Notes: generated from the letters alone by a model not told the origin. DNA of 64,000 nt from Streptomyces sp. P3 (GCA_016893485.2 JAFEKX020000001.1:6341501-6405500), one strand, 5' to 3'. Positions 10,403 to 20,411 are shown, numbered from the stretch's first letter. A program made the numbers and translations.

Positions 10403-11262
10403 ATGACGGAACTGCCAGCCCGTCGTCTGCTGCTGGTGCACGCGCACCCGGACGACGAGTCGATCAACAACGGCGCGACGATGGCCAAGTACGCGGCCGA
10501 GGGTGCCCACGTGACGCTGGTCACGTGCACCCTCGGAGAGCGCGGCGAGGTCATCCCGCCCGCACTGCGGCAGCTGTCGGGTACCGCACTGGCCGAGGAG
10601 CGGGAGCGCGAGCTGACCGCCGCCATGAAGGCGCTCGGCGTCCTTGACCACCGCCTCCTGGGCGGCCCCGGCCGCTACCGCGACTCCGGGATGATGGGCA
10701 CCCCGGACAACGACGACCCGGCCTGCTTCTGGCGCGCCGACGTCGACGAGGCCGCGGATCACCTCGTCGAGGTGATCCGCGAGACCCGCCCCCAGGTCCT
10801 GATCACCTACGACCCCGACGGCGGCTACGGCCACCCCGACCACATCCAGGCCCACCGCGTCGCCATGCGCGCCGCCGAACTCGCCGCGGACGCCGGGCAG
10901 TCGATCGCCAAGGTCTACTGGAACCGCGCCCCCGGACCGTCGTGGAAGACGGCTTCGCGCGGCTGCGGGACGCGCTGCCGGAGCTGCCCTTCACCGAAGC
11001 GGCCGCCGTGGACGACGTGCCGGGAGTCGTGGACGACGGGCGGATCACCGCCGTGATCGACGGCACCGCCTACGCCGACGCCAAGACCGCGGCCATGCGC
11101 GCGCACGCCACGCAGATCGAAGTCGCCCCGGGAGCACCGTACTTCGCGTTGTCGAACGACCTCGCGCAGCCGATCTTCCCCACCGAGTACTACGAGTTGG
11201 TCCGCGGGGAACCCGGTGGGTCGGCACCCGAGACCGATCTCTTCGAAGGGCTGGACCTGTGA
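10403..11262 (+). CDS. mshB: N-acetyl-1-D-myo-inositol-2-amino-2-deoxy-alpha-D-glucopyranoside deacetylase
   Basis: Second step of mycothiol synthesis: zinc-dependent deacetylation of GlcNAc-Ins to GlcN-Ins in the cytoplasm. It belongs to the LmbE-like/PIG-L fold. The zinc-binding AHPDDE motif (VHAHPDDESINNGATMA) is near residue 13-18 and the third ligand is in YGHPDHIQAH. The frame shifts near 10928-10932, where one extra C restores WNRAPRTVVEDG, and it continues to LFEGLDL. The repaired length is ~286 aa, normal for MshB. The stop overlaps the next start. Confidence 0.95.
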
Positions 11263-11678
11263 TGAGCGCCAACAACGGCGGGAGCCTGCTCGCCCAGCCG
11301 CTGCAACGGCCGTCCACGCTACGGGTGTTGGCCTACGCCGGGCTCTTCGTGCTCGGCGCGGTCGTCGGGACGGCCGGGGCGCTGGTGCAGGCCGCGTGGT
11401 TCCCCGGCGGGCTGCTGCTCGCACTCGTGGGAGCGGGCGGACTGTTCCTCGGCGGGGCGAGAGCGGCCGGGGGCAGAGGCGGGGCCGTGGCGCCCGCCGC
11501 CGGCTGGATGGTCGCCGTCATCCTGCTCACCGCGAGCCGCCCGGAGGGCGACTTCCTGTTCGGCGCGGGTGTCGGTTCCTATCTGTTCCTGCTCGGCGGG
11601 ATGGTCGTAGCTGTGATGTGCGCCACGTTGGGTTTGGGGCGGCAACCAAGCAGCCCTGACGTCCGACTTGGCAAGTGA
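11262..11678 (+). CDS. DUF6113-type small integral membrane protein
   Basis: About 138 aa with four hydrophobic helices (VLAYAGLFVLGAVVGTAGAL; GGLLLALVGAGGLFLGGA; AAGWMVAVILLTA; GSYLFLLGGMVVAVMCAT). Its ATG overlaps the mshB stop (TGATG), so translation is coupled. In my recollection this family sits directly behind mshB in many streptomycetes. The function is unknown; nothing in the sequence suggests catalysis. Confidence 0.85.
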   Translation: MSANNGGSLLAQPLQRPSTLRVLAYAGLFVLGAVVGTAGALVQAAWFPGGLLLALVGAGGLFLGGARAAGGRGGAVAPAAGWMVAVILLTASRPEGDFLFGAGVGSYLFLLGGMVVAVMCATLGLGRQPSSPDVRLGK

Positions 11679-11828
11679 CGTACCACTTCGCGGTGACGCG
11701 CGCGTGCGAGTCCGGTGTGGGTTTCCCCAGCGGCCGTGGGATACCGCCAAGAAGTGGCCAGTATGGTGGTGCGCGCCGCCGAGTCGCCCGTGGGTGTCGG
11801 GCGGCGGAGCCAACCGGGAGAACCTGCC

Positions 11829-14390
11829 TTGAGTCGTGAAACTGACACTCCGTCCTCCGGGCCCGACGGGCGCGGCGGAGCCGCTTACCCCTCGGGGACC
11901 CCGCCGTACGGGACGCCGGCGGCTTCCGACGACCGTACGGATGCCGGGCGTTCGGCCGCGCAGCCGGAGGAACGCAAGACCGAGACGACGCTGACGACCC
12001 GGATCCGGATCAACATCCCCGGTTCGCGGCCCATTCCGCCGGTCGTCGTGCGCACGCCCGTCGCGGACACCGAGTCCGCCGACGGCTCCACGACCGCCGA
12101 GGTGCAGCTGCCGAGTTCCGCGCTGCCCACGCGCCCGGTCGAGCCGGGCGCCGAACTCGCCCTGCCCACAGCCGAGGAGAAGACCAGCGACTGGTTCGCA
12201 CCCCGCAAGTCCGGCCCCGCCAAGGGCGGTCAGGGCGGTGGCGGCACCAACGGCGCCGGGATTCCGGGCGGTTCGGCCGCGGGCAGCCCGAGCGCGCCGG
12301 TCGCCGGTGCGCCCGGCGCTGCGGGTGCGGGCCGGCCGGGTGCCGGTCGTCCCGGTGGCGTGGTCGGCGGCATGAACGTGACGGGCGCCGCCCGCCAGGC
12401 CGCCGCGAACGGCGGTACGAACGGCGCCGGCATCGGCGGTGCCACCGGGGCCGGACCCGTCGCCCCCGGGCACGGTGGCGGCACCGGGTCCTTCGACGTG
12501 ACCGAGGCGCTGGGAGCGGGATCCCGCGCCAACGGCGGTTCCCACGGCGGCGGCCCGAACGGCGGCGGCCCCGGTGAACCCCGGCGCGACGACCTGCCGT
12601 ACTTCTCCGACAACGGACAGCAGGCCGGTTTCCCGGGCCCAACGGCCAGGGCGGTCAAGGCGGTTACCCTGAGCCGAACGGCCAGGGCGAGCTGGGCGGA
12701 TTCCCCGGGGCAACGGTCCCGGCGGGCGCGCCGAGCAGTTCCCCGGCCCGAACGGCCAGGGCATGGCCCCCGGCGGTCCTGGCGGTCCGAGCGGTCCCGG
12801 TGGACCCAACGGTTTCAACGGCCCGAACGGGCGGGGCGGTCACGGCGGCCCCGAGGGCCCCGCAGGCCCCACCGGCGGTCCGGTCACCGGCGACGGCCTC
12901 ATGCTGCCGCCCGGCCCCACAGGCGGGGCACAGGGCGCGCTCAGCGGCTACGGGGACGGACCGGGTGCACCGGGCGGCATGAACGGCGCCGGTGGCCCTG
13001 GCACCCCGGGTGCCTCCACCGGCCGCCACGGCGGTCGCGGCAGGGGCCCGAACGGTCCCGGCGGTCCCGGCGGCCCTGGTGGCCCCGGCGGTCAGAGCAC
13101 GCCCCCGGCATCGGCCAGGGCACCCCCGGCGGCGCGAGCCTCCCCGGCGGGATGATCCCCGGTGGCGGTCTCAGCGACGACACCGCGATCCTCACCCCGC
13201 AGAAGCCGGCCCCCGAACCCGGTGGCCCCGGCTACGGCGCCCCCGCCGACCAGGTCTCCGGACACACCGTCACCAGCGGTATGCCGGTGATCCCCGGCAA
13301 CGGCACCTCGCCGTTCGCCCCGGGCACCCACCCGGACGGACCGCTGCCGCACACGCCCCCGAAGCTCCCCGAGCCCGGTGCGGCGCAGAGCGCGCCCGCC
13401 GGGAAGAACGCGGGCAAGAGCGCGAAGAAAAAGAAGAAGGGCCGCAGCAAGCTGGTCCTGCTCTGCGTCGGCGTGTTCGTCATCGCGGGCGGCGCCTACG
13501 GTGCCGGTCTGCTGATGAACCACACCGACGTGCCCAAGGGCACCACCGTGCTCGGCCTCGACATCGGCGGCGGCACGCGGGACGACGCCGTCAAGAAGCT
13601 CGACGACGCGTTCGGCGACCGCGTGAACAAGCCGCTGAAGCTGTCGGTCGGCGGCAGGACGGTCTCGCTCAAGCCGGACCAGGCGGGCCTGCAGTTCGAC
13701 ACCACGGCGACGGTCAGCGCGGCCGCGACCAGCGACTACAACCCGGTCTCCGTGATCGGCTCGCTCTTCGGCCAGCACCGGGTCGTCGCGCCCGTCATGC
13801 CGGTCGACGAGGAGAAGCTCGCCGCCGCGCTCGGCGACCTCGGCGGCGGCTCCGGCTCCGGCGCGGTCACCGAGGGCACGATCCGGTTCACGTCCGGCAA
13901 GGCGGTCGCCGTCTACGGCAAGGCGGGCAAGGCGATCGACGCGACCGCGTCCACCCAGGCCGTCGAGGAGGCGTACCGCAACGAGGTGGAGACCGGCACG
14001 GCCACCCCGGTGACCGTCCCGACGACCACCAAACAGCCGACGGTCTCGAACGCCGAGGTCGACCGCGAGATGAAGGCGTTCGCGGAGCCGGCGATGTCGG
14101 CCAACGTGACGATCCGGACGGACGCCACGCACTCGGTGTCGTTTAGTCCGCAGAATTCGATCTACAAGTTCCTGAGTGTGCGGGCCGTCAACGGCAAGCT
14201 GGTCGAGCACTACGACCTCGACGTGCTGAAGAAGCTCTACGGCAACACGTTCGACGGCGTGCTTTTCGAGCGCGGAAACGGTTCGAAGACACCCGTGGCA
14301 TCGTCGGACATCGCTGTCGGCCTGCGCGAGGCGTTGCGCGGAAAGACGCCAGCAGCGCGTATCGTCACCATTCCTCTCGCAGTGCAGTGA
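11829..14390 (+). CDS. Membrane-anchored Gly/Pro-rich protein with PG_binding_4 (VanW/YoaR-like) domains
   Basis: Probable cell-wall-associated protein, ~854 aa. The start is a TTG at 11829 behind GGGAGAA; it encodes MSRETDTPSSG. Residues ~1-540 are cytoplasmic, low-complexity and Gly/Pro/Asn-rich, with collagen-like GPGGPGGPSGPGGPNG runs. Then come a basic cluster (KSAKKKKKGRSK), one TM helix (LVLLCVGVFVIAGGAYGAGL) and an exported region with two repeats of the peptidoglycan-binding-4 type (GTTVLGLDIGGGTRDDAVKKL and a second following RFTSGKAVAV). Frame switches near 12640-12710 and 13105 fall in the G/C-rich repeat section. The role in wall attachment is inferred from family only. Confidence 0.85.
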   Translation: MSRETDTPSSGPDGRGGAAYPSGTPPYGTPAASDDRTDAGRSAAQPEERKTETTLTTRIRINIPGSRPIPPVVVRTPVADTESADGSTTAEVQLPSSALPTRPVEPGAELALPTAEEKTSDWFAPRKSGPAKGGQGGGGTNGAGIPGGSAAGSPSAPVAGAPGAAGAGRPGAGRPGGVVGGMNVTGAARQAAANGGTNGAGIGGATGAGPVAPGHGGGTGSFDVTEALGAGSRANGGSHGGGPNGGGPGEPRRDDLPYFSDNGQQAGFPGPTARAVKAVTLSRTARASWADSPGQRSRRARRAVPRPERPGHGPRRSWRSERSRWTQRFQRPERAGRSRRPRGPRRPHRRSGHRRRPHAAARPHRRGTGRAQRLRGRTGCTGRHERRRWPWHPGCLHRPPRRSRQGPERSRRSRRPWWPRRSEHAPGIGQGTPGGASLPGGMIPGGGLSDDTAILTPQKPAPEPGGPGYGAPADQVSGHTVTSGMPVIPGNGTSPFAPGTHPDGPLPHTPPKLPEPGAAQSAPAGKNAGKSAKKKKKGRSKLVLLCVGVFVIAGGAYGAGLLMNHTDVPKGTTVLGLDIGGGTRDDAVKKLDDAFGDRVNKPLKLSVGGRTVSLKPDQAGLQFDTTATVSAAATSDYNPVSVIGSLFGQHRVVAPVMPVDEEKLAAALGDLGGGSGSGAVTEGTIRFTSGKAVAVYGKAGKAIDATASTQAVEEAYRNEVETGTATPVTVPTTTKQPTVSNAEVDREMKAFAEPAMSANVTIRTDATHSVSFSPQNSIYKFLSVRAVNGKLVEHYDLDVLKKLYGNTFDGVLFERGNGSKTPVASSDIAVGLREALRGKTPAARIVTIPLAVQ

Positions 14391-14420
14391 TATTCTGCAA
14401 TCCGCCAACATGAGGGGGAA

Positions 14421-14839
14421 ATGGGAGACGTCGTTTTGCTGTACCGATCGTTTCGACTGCTGCAGCCATTGGAATTCTTGGTGTGTTCACAGGGTCCGCC
14501 TCGGCGGCCTCATGGGAGGTCAACACCGGAATTGAAACTGCCTACGACCTGGACGAACTCGGTTATTTCAATCAGCAGGGCGATGCCTGTGCCATCGGCA
14601 GCCCGAGCGGGCGCATCTGCTTCGATCGGGGCGACGACGGCATTTATGTGAGAGACGAGAAGAAGGACGGCAAGTCCGTCACCGGGTACTGGCTTACGGG
14701 AAACCGTAAAGGAAAGTGCATCAGCAAGTCCGGTTCCGGTAATTGGGTCTACTGCTCGAAGAATTTCGCCGATCACAAGGCCATTGATATTTGGATCGAA
14801 TACAACGGTCACAAGTATCTCGTGACCGGCAATACGTGA
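14421..14839 (+). CDS. Small secreted protein with signal peptide, one frameshift near the start
   Basis: Exported protein of ~139 aa before cleavage. ATG 14421 follows AGGGGG. If one G is added at 14424-14426 the N-terminus reads MGRRRFAVPIVSTAAAIGIL, an ideal Sec signal ending at GSASAA. The mature ~110 residues contain four cysteines in two close pairs (ACAIGSPSGRIC; KCISKSGSGNWVYC) and are rich in Gly, Lys and Asp. Codon use is markedly richer in A/T than in the neighbours (AAT, ATT, GAA, AAA). I do not recognise the family. A small disulfide-stabilised extracellular protein is as far as the evidence goes. Confidence 0.75.
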
Positions 14840-14953
14840 GGGATGCTCCTCCGGCCGGCTTTTGCGTCATCCGCTCCGCGTGACATCTGTCATGCGGCAC
14901 ACCGGACCGCCGACACTGCCAGGCGGTGGCCATCGGACGCCACGATGGGTGGC

Positions 14954-15878
14954 ATGACGACAACAGCGGGGACCGCGACCACAGCGGTGGTGGGGTTCGA
15001 TCAGGTGAGCAAGAGCTACGGCGAGGTGCGGGCCGTCGACGGGCTGTCGCTCGTGCTGCACCCGGGGAGACGGTGGCCCTGCTGGGGCCGAACGGGGCCG
15101 GGAAGTCGACCGCCCTGGATCTGCTGCTCGGGCTCAAGCAGGCCGACACCGGGAAGGTCGAGGTCTTCGGGACCAGCCCGCGGGAGGCCATCGTCGCCGG
15201 GCGGGTGGGCGCGATGCTCCAGAGCGGCGGGCTGATGGACGAGGTCACCGTCGGTGAACTGGTCAGGCTGGCCTGCGACTTGCACCCGAAGCCGTACAAG
15301 GTCGGAGACGTGATCGCCCGTGCGGGCATCGCGCAGATCGCCGACCGCAAGGTCAACAAGCTCTCCGGCGGCCAGGCCCAGCGCGTCCGCTTCGCCCTCG
15401 CGACGGCGGGCGACAGCGACCTGATCGTGCTCGACGAGCCGACCACCGGCATGGACGTCACCGCCCGTCAGGCCTTCTGGGCCACCATGCGCGAACAGGC
15501 CGACCAGGGCCGTACGGTCCTCTTCGCCACCCACTACCTCGAAGAGGCCGACGCCATCGCGGACCGCGTGCTGGTCCTGCACCGCGGCCGGCTGCTGGCG
15601 GACGGCACCGCCGCCGAGATCAAGGCGAAGGCGGGCGCGCGCAAGGTCGCCTTCGACCTGGAGGGCGAGATCGACGAGGCCCCCTGCGGTCCCTCCCGTT
15701 CCTCACCAGCATCGACATAAGCGGCTCCACGATCCGCATCCAGTCCACCGACGCGGACGCGACCGTCCACGCGCTCTACGGCCTGGGCGTCTACCCCCGC
15801 AACCTCGAAGTCGCCGGGCTCGGCCTGGAGCAGGCCTTCGTCGCCATCACCGCCGCCGAGGAGGCCAAGCAGTCATGA
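14954..15878 (+). CDS. ABC-2 type exporter ATP-binding protein (two frameshifts)
   Basis: Cytoplasmic ATPase of a drug/lipid-type exporter, ~308 aa after repair. ATG 14954 begins MTTTAGTATTAVVGFDQVSK; another in-frame ATG is at 14945. A lost G near 15062-15067 breaks the frame just before Walker A (LLGPNGAGKST). The rest shows signature LSGGQAQRVRFA, Walker B LIVLDEPTTGMDV and H-loop FATHYLEEAD. A second break near 15683 precedes the C-terminal DUF4162-like segment. The ATG of the permease overlaps its stop by 4 bp. It is followed by a two-component system, an arrangement typical of stress-responsive exporters. Confidence 0.92.
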
Positions 15879-16615
15879 ACAGCCTGATCAAACTGGAACT
15901 CACCCGCGCCCTGCGGAACCGCAAGTTCCTCTTCTTCTCGGTGATCTACCCCTCGGCCCTGTTCCTGCTGATCGCGGGCAGCGCGGGCAGCACGGACAAG
16001 ATCGACGGCACGGGCCTGACGGTCGCCACCTACATGATGGTCTCCATGGCCTCCTTCGGCGCCCTGACCGCCGTCCTGATGGGCAACAGCGAGCGCATCG
16101 CGAAGGAGCGGGAGAGCGGCTGGGTACGGCAGTTGAGGCTCACCACGCTGCCCGGGCGCGGCTATGTGATCGCGAAGACGGCCAGCGCCGCCGTGGTGAG
16201 CCTGCCCTCCATCGTCGTCGTGTTCATCGTCGCCGCGACCGTGAAGGACGTACGGCTGGACGCCTGGCAGTGGCTCGCGCTGACCGCCGCGATCTGGGCC
16301 GGCAGCCTGGTCTTCGCCGCGCTCGGGGTGGCCATCGGGTACATGGCGAGCGGGGACGCGGTCCGGCCGATCACGATGATCACCTACTTCGGTCTGTCGA
16401 TGCTGGGCGGCCTGTGGATGCCCGCGACGACGTTCCCCGACTGGTTGCAGTCCATCGCGAAGTGGCTGCCCACGCACGCGTACGCTGCGCTGGGGCAGGC
16501 GATCGAGCAGAGCCAGACACCCCGCGCCAAGGACATCACCCTCCTCGTCGTCTACTTCGCGCTCTTCGCGGGCGGGGCGGCCTGGCTGTACCGGAAGGAC
16601 ACGCTGAAGGCGTGA
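15875..16615 (+). CDS. ABC-2 type exporter permease
   Basis: 246-aa integral membrane subunit that pairs with the preceding ATPase. Six hydrophobic segments are visible, including FLFFSVIYPSALFLLIAGSA, TYMMVSMASFGALTAVLM and ITLLVVYFALFAGGAAWLY. The inner segment PITMITYFGLSMLGGLWMP is characteristic of ABC2_membrane exporters. The start ATG overlaps the upstream stop and its own stop overlaps a GTG candidate for the histidine kinase, so four genes (14954-18437) form one coupled operon. Confidence 0.94.
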   Translation: MNSLIKLELTRALRNRKFLFFSVIYPSALFLLIAGSAGSTDKIDGTGLTVATYMMVSMASFGALTAVLMGNSERIAKERESGWVRQLRLTTLPGRGYVIAKTASAAVVSLPSIVVVFIVAATVKDVRLDAWQWLALTAAIWAGSLVFAALGVAIGYMASGDAVRPITMITYFGLSMLGGLWMPATTFPDWLQSIAKWLPTHAYAALGQAIEQSQTPRAKDITLLVVYFALFAGGAAWLYRKDTLKA

Positions 16616-16620
16616 GCGCG

Positions 16621-17826
16621 ATGACCGAGGACCCGCTGCCGGAGAAGGCAAGGGCGGAGCGGCTGATCCGGATCGGACAGCCGCCCCGCGACCGGGGCGA
16701 GCTGCTGCGCAAGCTGGTGTGGATCCTGCCCTGGCTGGTCTTTCTCGGCGCGCCCGTGCAGGACCTGCTGGCCGACCACCACACCACCGCGGCCACGACG
16801 GCCGGCTGGGTGGGCCTGCTGGCCTTCACCGGGATCTATCTGGCGGTCGTCTTCCGCACCATGGGCCGCCCCTACTCCGGCTGGCTCGTCGGTGCCATGG
16901 TCGCCGTGCTGTGGGTCCTGGCCGTCGCCCTGGCCCTCAGCCTCGGCGATTCCTGGCTCGGCCTCTTCGTGTACGTCTCCGTCACCTGCGGGGTGACTCT
17001 CCCGCTGCGGGCCGCGTACTGGACGATCCCGCTGACCACGGCCGCGATGATGCTGGCCGGGTGGTTCGTCGACGACCTGGACGAGGCCTGGGGCCTGTTC
17101 CTGATCGTGCTGCTGGTGGGCTATTCGATGACAGGCGTACGGCAACTCGTGCGCACGACGGTCGAGTTGCGCAAGGCACGCGCCACGGTGGCCCAACTCG
17201 CGGCCAACGAGGAGCGGTTGCGCCTGGCCCGCGACCTGCACGACCTGCTGGGCCACTCCCTCTCCCTGATCACCCTGAAGAGCGAACTGGCCGGCCGGAT
17301 GCTCCCCGACCACCCCGACAAGGCGGCCCAGCAGGTCGCCGACATCGAACAGGTCAGCCGCCAGGCCCTGGTGGACGTCCGCGAGGCCGTCACCGGCTAC
17401 CGCCGCCCCCGCCTCGCCGGCGAACTGGCGGGCGCCCAGGTCGCGTTGACGGCGGCGGGAGTCATCGCGGACCTGCCCACCGAACCCGACCTGACGACGG
17501 TGACCGAGGACAGCGAATCGGCCCTCGCCTGGGCCCTGCGCGAGGCGATCACCAACGTCGTACGGCACAGCGGCGCCCAGCGCTGCGTGGTCGAACTGGT
17601 CCGCCGCCAGACCCTGGACGGCCCGATGCTGGAACTCTCCGTCGAGGACAACGGCTCGGGCGGCTCGGGCAAGGGCCCCGGCAACGGACTCACCGGCCTC
17701 ACCGAGCGCCTGGAGAAGGCCGGCGGCACCCTGGAGGCGACCCGCCTCAAACACGGCTTCCGGCTGGTGGCACGGGTGCCCGCGGGCGCATCGCTCACGG
17801 CGGCGGACGTAGGATCGCCCGCATGA
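16621..17826 (+). CDS. Two-component sensor histidine kinase (HisKA_3/DesK-like)
   Basis: Membrane sensor of ~401 aa. About five or six TM helices occupy residues ~30-165, with very short loops. A coiled dimerisation region follows, containing the phospho-acceptor motif RLARDLHDLLGHSLSLI, and then a HATPase_c domain with the N-box ALREAITNVVRHSG and G-box EDNGSGG...GLTGLTERL. The ATG at 16621 is used; a GTG at 16612 overlaps the permease stop. This is the NarL/DesK class, likely sensing membrane or exporter-related stress. It is coupled by 4 bp to the response regulator. Confidence 0.94.
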   Translation: MTEDPLPEKARAERLIRIGQPPRDRGELLRKLVWILPWLVFLGAPVQDLLADHHTTAATTAGWVGLLAFTGIYLAVVFRTMGRPYSGWLVGAMVAVLWVLAVALALSLGDSWLGLFVYVSVTCGVTLPLRAAYWTIPLTTAAMMLAGWFVDDLDEAWGLFLIVLLVGYSMTGVRQLVRTTVELRKARATVAQLAANEERLRLARDLHDLLGHSLSLITLKSELAGRMLPDHPDKAAQQVADIEQVSRQALVDVREAVTGYRRPRLAGELAGAQVALTAAGVIADLPTEPDLTTVTEDSESALAWALREAITNVVRHSGAQRCVVELVRRQTLDGPMLELSVEDNGSGGSGKGPGNGLTGLTERLEKAGGTLEATRLKHGFRLVARVPAGASLTAADVGSPA

Positions 17827-18437
17827 GCCGTACGATCAAGGTCCTCCTCGCCGAGGACCAGTCGATGGTCCGCGAGGCACTGGCCGCCCTGCTCGGCCTG
17901 GAGGACGACATCGAGGTCGTCGCCCAAGTCGCCCGCGGCGACGAGGTGTTGGCAGCGGCACGACAGCACACCGTGGACGTGGCCCTCCTCGACATCGAGA
18001 TGCCCGGCTGCACAGGCATCGAGGCGGCGGCCCAGGTCCACAAGGCGCTCCCCGGGGTGAAGTTGGTCGTCCTGACGACCTTCGGCCGGCCCGGCTACCT
18101 GCGCAGCGCGATGGAAGCGGGAGCGGACGCCTTCCTCGTGAAGGACGCCCCGGCGGCCCAACTGGCGGCAGCGGTACGGAAGGTACTCGCCGGGGAGCGA
18201 GTCATCGACCCCACCTTGGCCGCGGCGGCCCTGGCGGAAGGCGCCAACCCGCTGACCGACCGCGAACGGGAAGTACTCCGGGCTGCGGCGGACGGCTCGA
18301 CGAACGCCGAACTGGCAACGGCCCTCCACCTCTCCCAGGGCACGGTCCGCAACTACCTCTCGACGGCAATCCAGAAGCTGGCGGTACGGAACAGGGCAGA
18401 GGCGGTAAGGATCGCAAGGGAAAAGGGCTGGCTGTAA
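17823..18437 (+). CDS. NarL/LuxR-family response regulator
   Basis: 204-aa DNA-binding regulator partnered with the upstream kinase. The receiver domain (1-120) has acidic residues in LLAEDQSM, the phosphorylation site in VALLDIEMPG, Thr in VVLTTFGR and Lys in FLVKDAP. The C-terminal LuxR helix-turn-helix (NPLTDREREVLRAAADGSTN ... VRNYLSTAIQKL) is complete. It probably autoregulates the exporter operon 14954-18437. A copy of a dispersed repeat follows the stop. Confidence 0.95.
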   Translation: MSRTIKVLLAEDQSMVREALAALLGLEDDIEVVAQVARGDEVLAAARQHTVDVALLDIEMPGCTGIEAAAQVHKALPGVKLVVLTTFGRPGYLRSAMEAGADAFLVKDAPAAQLAAAVRKVLAGERVIDPTLAAAALAEGANPLTDREREVLRAAADGSTNAELATALHLSQGTVRNYLSTAIQKLAVRNRAEAVRIAREKGWL

Positions 18438-18462
18438 AACACAGTCCAGCAGCATCTCCCTC

Positions 18463-18530
18463 AAGGGGCGCGGGGAACTGCGCGACCAGCCACGACGCGC
18501 CCGCAGACGCACAACAGCCAAAGCCCCAAC
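18463..18530. repeat. Dispersed Streptomyces-type intergenic repeat (family A-like, variant)
   Basis: GC-rich segment containing GGGGCGCGGGGAACTGCGCG and then CCAGCCACGACGCGCCCGCAG, between convergent genes. It shares the GCGCGGGG...GCGCGAC core with copies at 22129, 28027 and 45450 but lacks their GTGCGGCTCCGCCG middle. Confidence 0.6.
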
Positions 18531-18546
18531 GGCGAACGGGCGAAGG

Positions 18547-19409
18547 TCAGTTCAGCATCGCCCGAGCCGAAGAAGCCTGCCCCCGCACCCGATCCGCAGC
18601 AGATTCATCCACGGCACCCACGACCTCGGCATAGGCATCCAACTCGGCCGCCCCGGTGAGGAAATCCCCCGCTGAACCAGCAGTTGAGCCCGCTCATACC
18701 GCAACCGCGCGGGGTGCGAAGGCAGCAGCAACGCCAACTCCACGGCCCACAGAGCAACTTCAGACTGCTCGGGCCGAGCCGCCGCCCATGCCCGGATGTT
18801 GTTGAGAACCCGCACGACCACATCAAGGGGATTCGCGGGCTCCAGCATGGAGGGCCGCAGCGTAGCCCCGACCAACGTCTCCGCGTCACCCCTGACAGAA
18901 CCCGCCCCCGTCGAAGGGATCGGCCAGCACCCGCTCGTCCCCGCCCCGAACCCCACCACGAAACGCCCAGGCAACCCGACCCCGTACACCGGCGCCCCCG
19001 CCCGCCGAGCAACCTCCATCCACACCACGGACAGCAAGATCGGCAACCCACGCCGCCGCCGCAACACCGCATGCAGCAACGACGACTCCAGCCGCTGATA
19101 GTCACCCGCCGAGCCCCTGAACTCGAAGCGCACGCCCAGCAGTTGACGCAACGCCTCCGCCCAGGCCAACGGCGCCCCCGGCCGGAACGGAACCTGCCCG
19201 GCGAGCCGATCCAGCTCCACCTGCGCCGAGTCGATGCCCGCGTCGTCGAGCCCGCCGTCCGCCGAGGCCCCCACCAACAGACACAGCGTCGCGAGATCGG
19301 GCCGCCCGGACCGAGCCTCCTCCGCGAACAACTGCCGTACCTCAGCCGCCCGTTCAGCCGACGGAGGGCAGGGCGACGACGCGGCGAACTCGAACCCGAA
19401 CCCGTTCAC
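18547..19409 (-). CDS. SirB1 family (transglutaminase-like/TPR) protein, frameshifts
   Basis: About 288 aa after repair, cytoplasmic. GTG 19409 overlaps the stop of the upstream GNAT gene (GTGA), so translation is coupled. The central region (LESSLLHAVLRRRRGLPILL, then VVWMEVARRAGAPVYGVGLP and GRFVVGFG) is the SirB1 transglutaminase-like core. The C-terminus is helical and TPR-like (ARLRYERAQLLVQRG). Frames switch around 18905-18945 and near 18662. The role is unknown; in other bacteria SirB1 proteins are weakly linked to sirohaem or peptide-release-factor loci. Confidence 0.82.
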
Positions 19410-20411
19410 GACGAACCGTCGCGGTAGTGGTGATAGGCGTGATGCGTGGAGAATCCCATCCCGGAGTACAGCGCCCGCGCCCCCGCGTTCTCCGCCTCGA
19501 CCTGCAACCACGCGGCCGAAGCCCCCTCCTCCAGCGCCCGTGAGGCCAACGCGGCCATGACGACCGAGGCGAGCCCCCGCCGCCGTAGCGCCGGATCGAC
19601 CTCGACGGCGGCGAACCCGGCCCACCGCCCGTCGACGACACACCGCCCGATGGCCGCAGGCTCGGCACCCTCGCCGGGAACGGTCGCGAACCACACCGAG
19701 GGGCCGCTGCCCAGCACCTTGAGGGCCACCTCGCTGACGCCCTTGCGCTGGTACCGGGCGAGCCACGCCTCGTCGGCGGCCCGGGACAGCTCGACCCCGG
19801 AGGCGTCGGCGCGGTCGGCGACGGGGGCCAGCGCCCCGATCCACAACTCGGCGGTGACCTCACGGGTCCAGCCACGCCGTTCGAGCTCGGCGCCGAGCAG
19901 CTCCTGCGTGCCCTCCGCCCCCGTCGCGGTCTGGACGTACGCGGGCAGCCCCGGTCGCCGTACCACCGTCGTACGGCGGTCAGGGCCTCGTCGAGGGGCA
20001 CGCCGGGATCGCCGAGCGGGAGGACTGAGTTGGCGCGCCGGGTGAAGCCGGCGGCGGCGCGCAGCTCCCACTCGCCGAGCCGCTCACTCTCCACCGGCCG
20101 CCACGCGCGCGAGGAGACACGGGCGAGTTCGGCGTACGACGCTGAGGGCCCCGGCGGCGTGCCGGGGCCGCCGGGACGACCTTGCCCGCTACCAGCGTGG
20201 ATTCCGAAATACGGACGGACTCGCCATCCTTACGTGTGATCGTCACCACACCGCTGTCCCATGATGTGAGAACACCCACCGTGTCGGTGAACTTCTCCGT
20301 CGTGTCTTCAGCGGCTCTCAAGCACCTCACGGACACCCGTTTGCCCACGTCAGCAGCGGTGATCCGGACCTCGAGTCGTCCGGCCGCAGAGATTTCCACA
20401 GGTCTGTTCAC
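19406..20411 (-). CDS. GNAT family N-acetyltransferase with an N-terminal beta-barrel-like extension (frameshifts)
   Basis: About 335 aa. The N-terminal ~70 residues (VEISAAGRLEVRITAADVGK ... VVTITRKDGESVRISE) resemble a small SH3-like domain. The C-terminal half is a GNAT fold with the acetyl-CoA motif ALRRRGLASVVMAALASRAL and the terminal motif ENAGARALYSGMGF. Breaks near 20178 and 19953 are single-base. The start is unclear: GTGs at 20429, 20411 and 20399 are in frame, and an AGGAGGGG RBS lies at about 20412-20419. It is divergent from fdxA and coupled to the SirB1 gene downstream. The substrate cannot be inferred. Confidence 0.8.
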
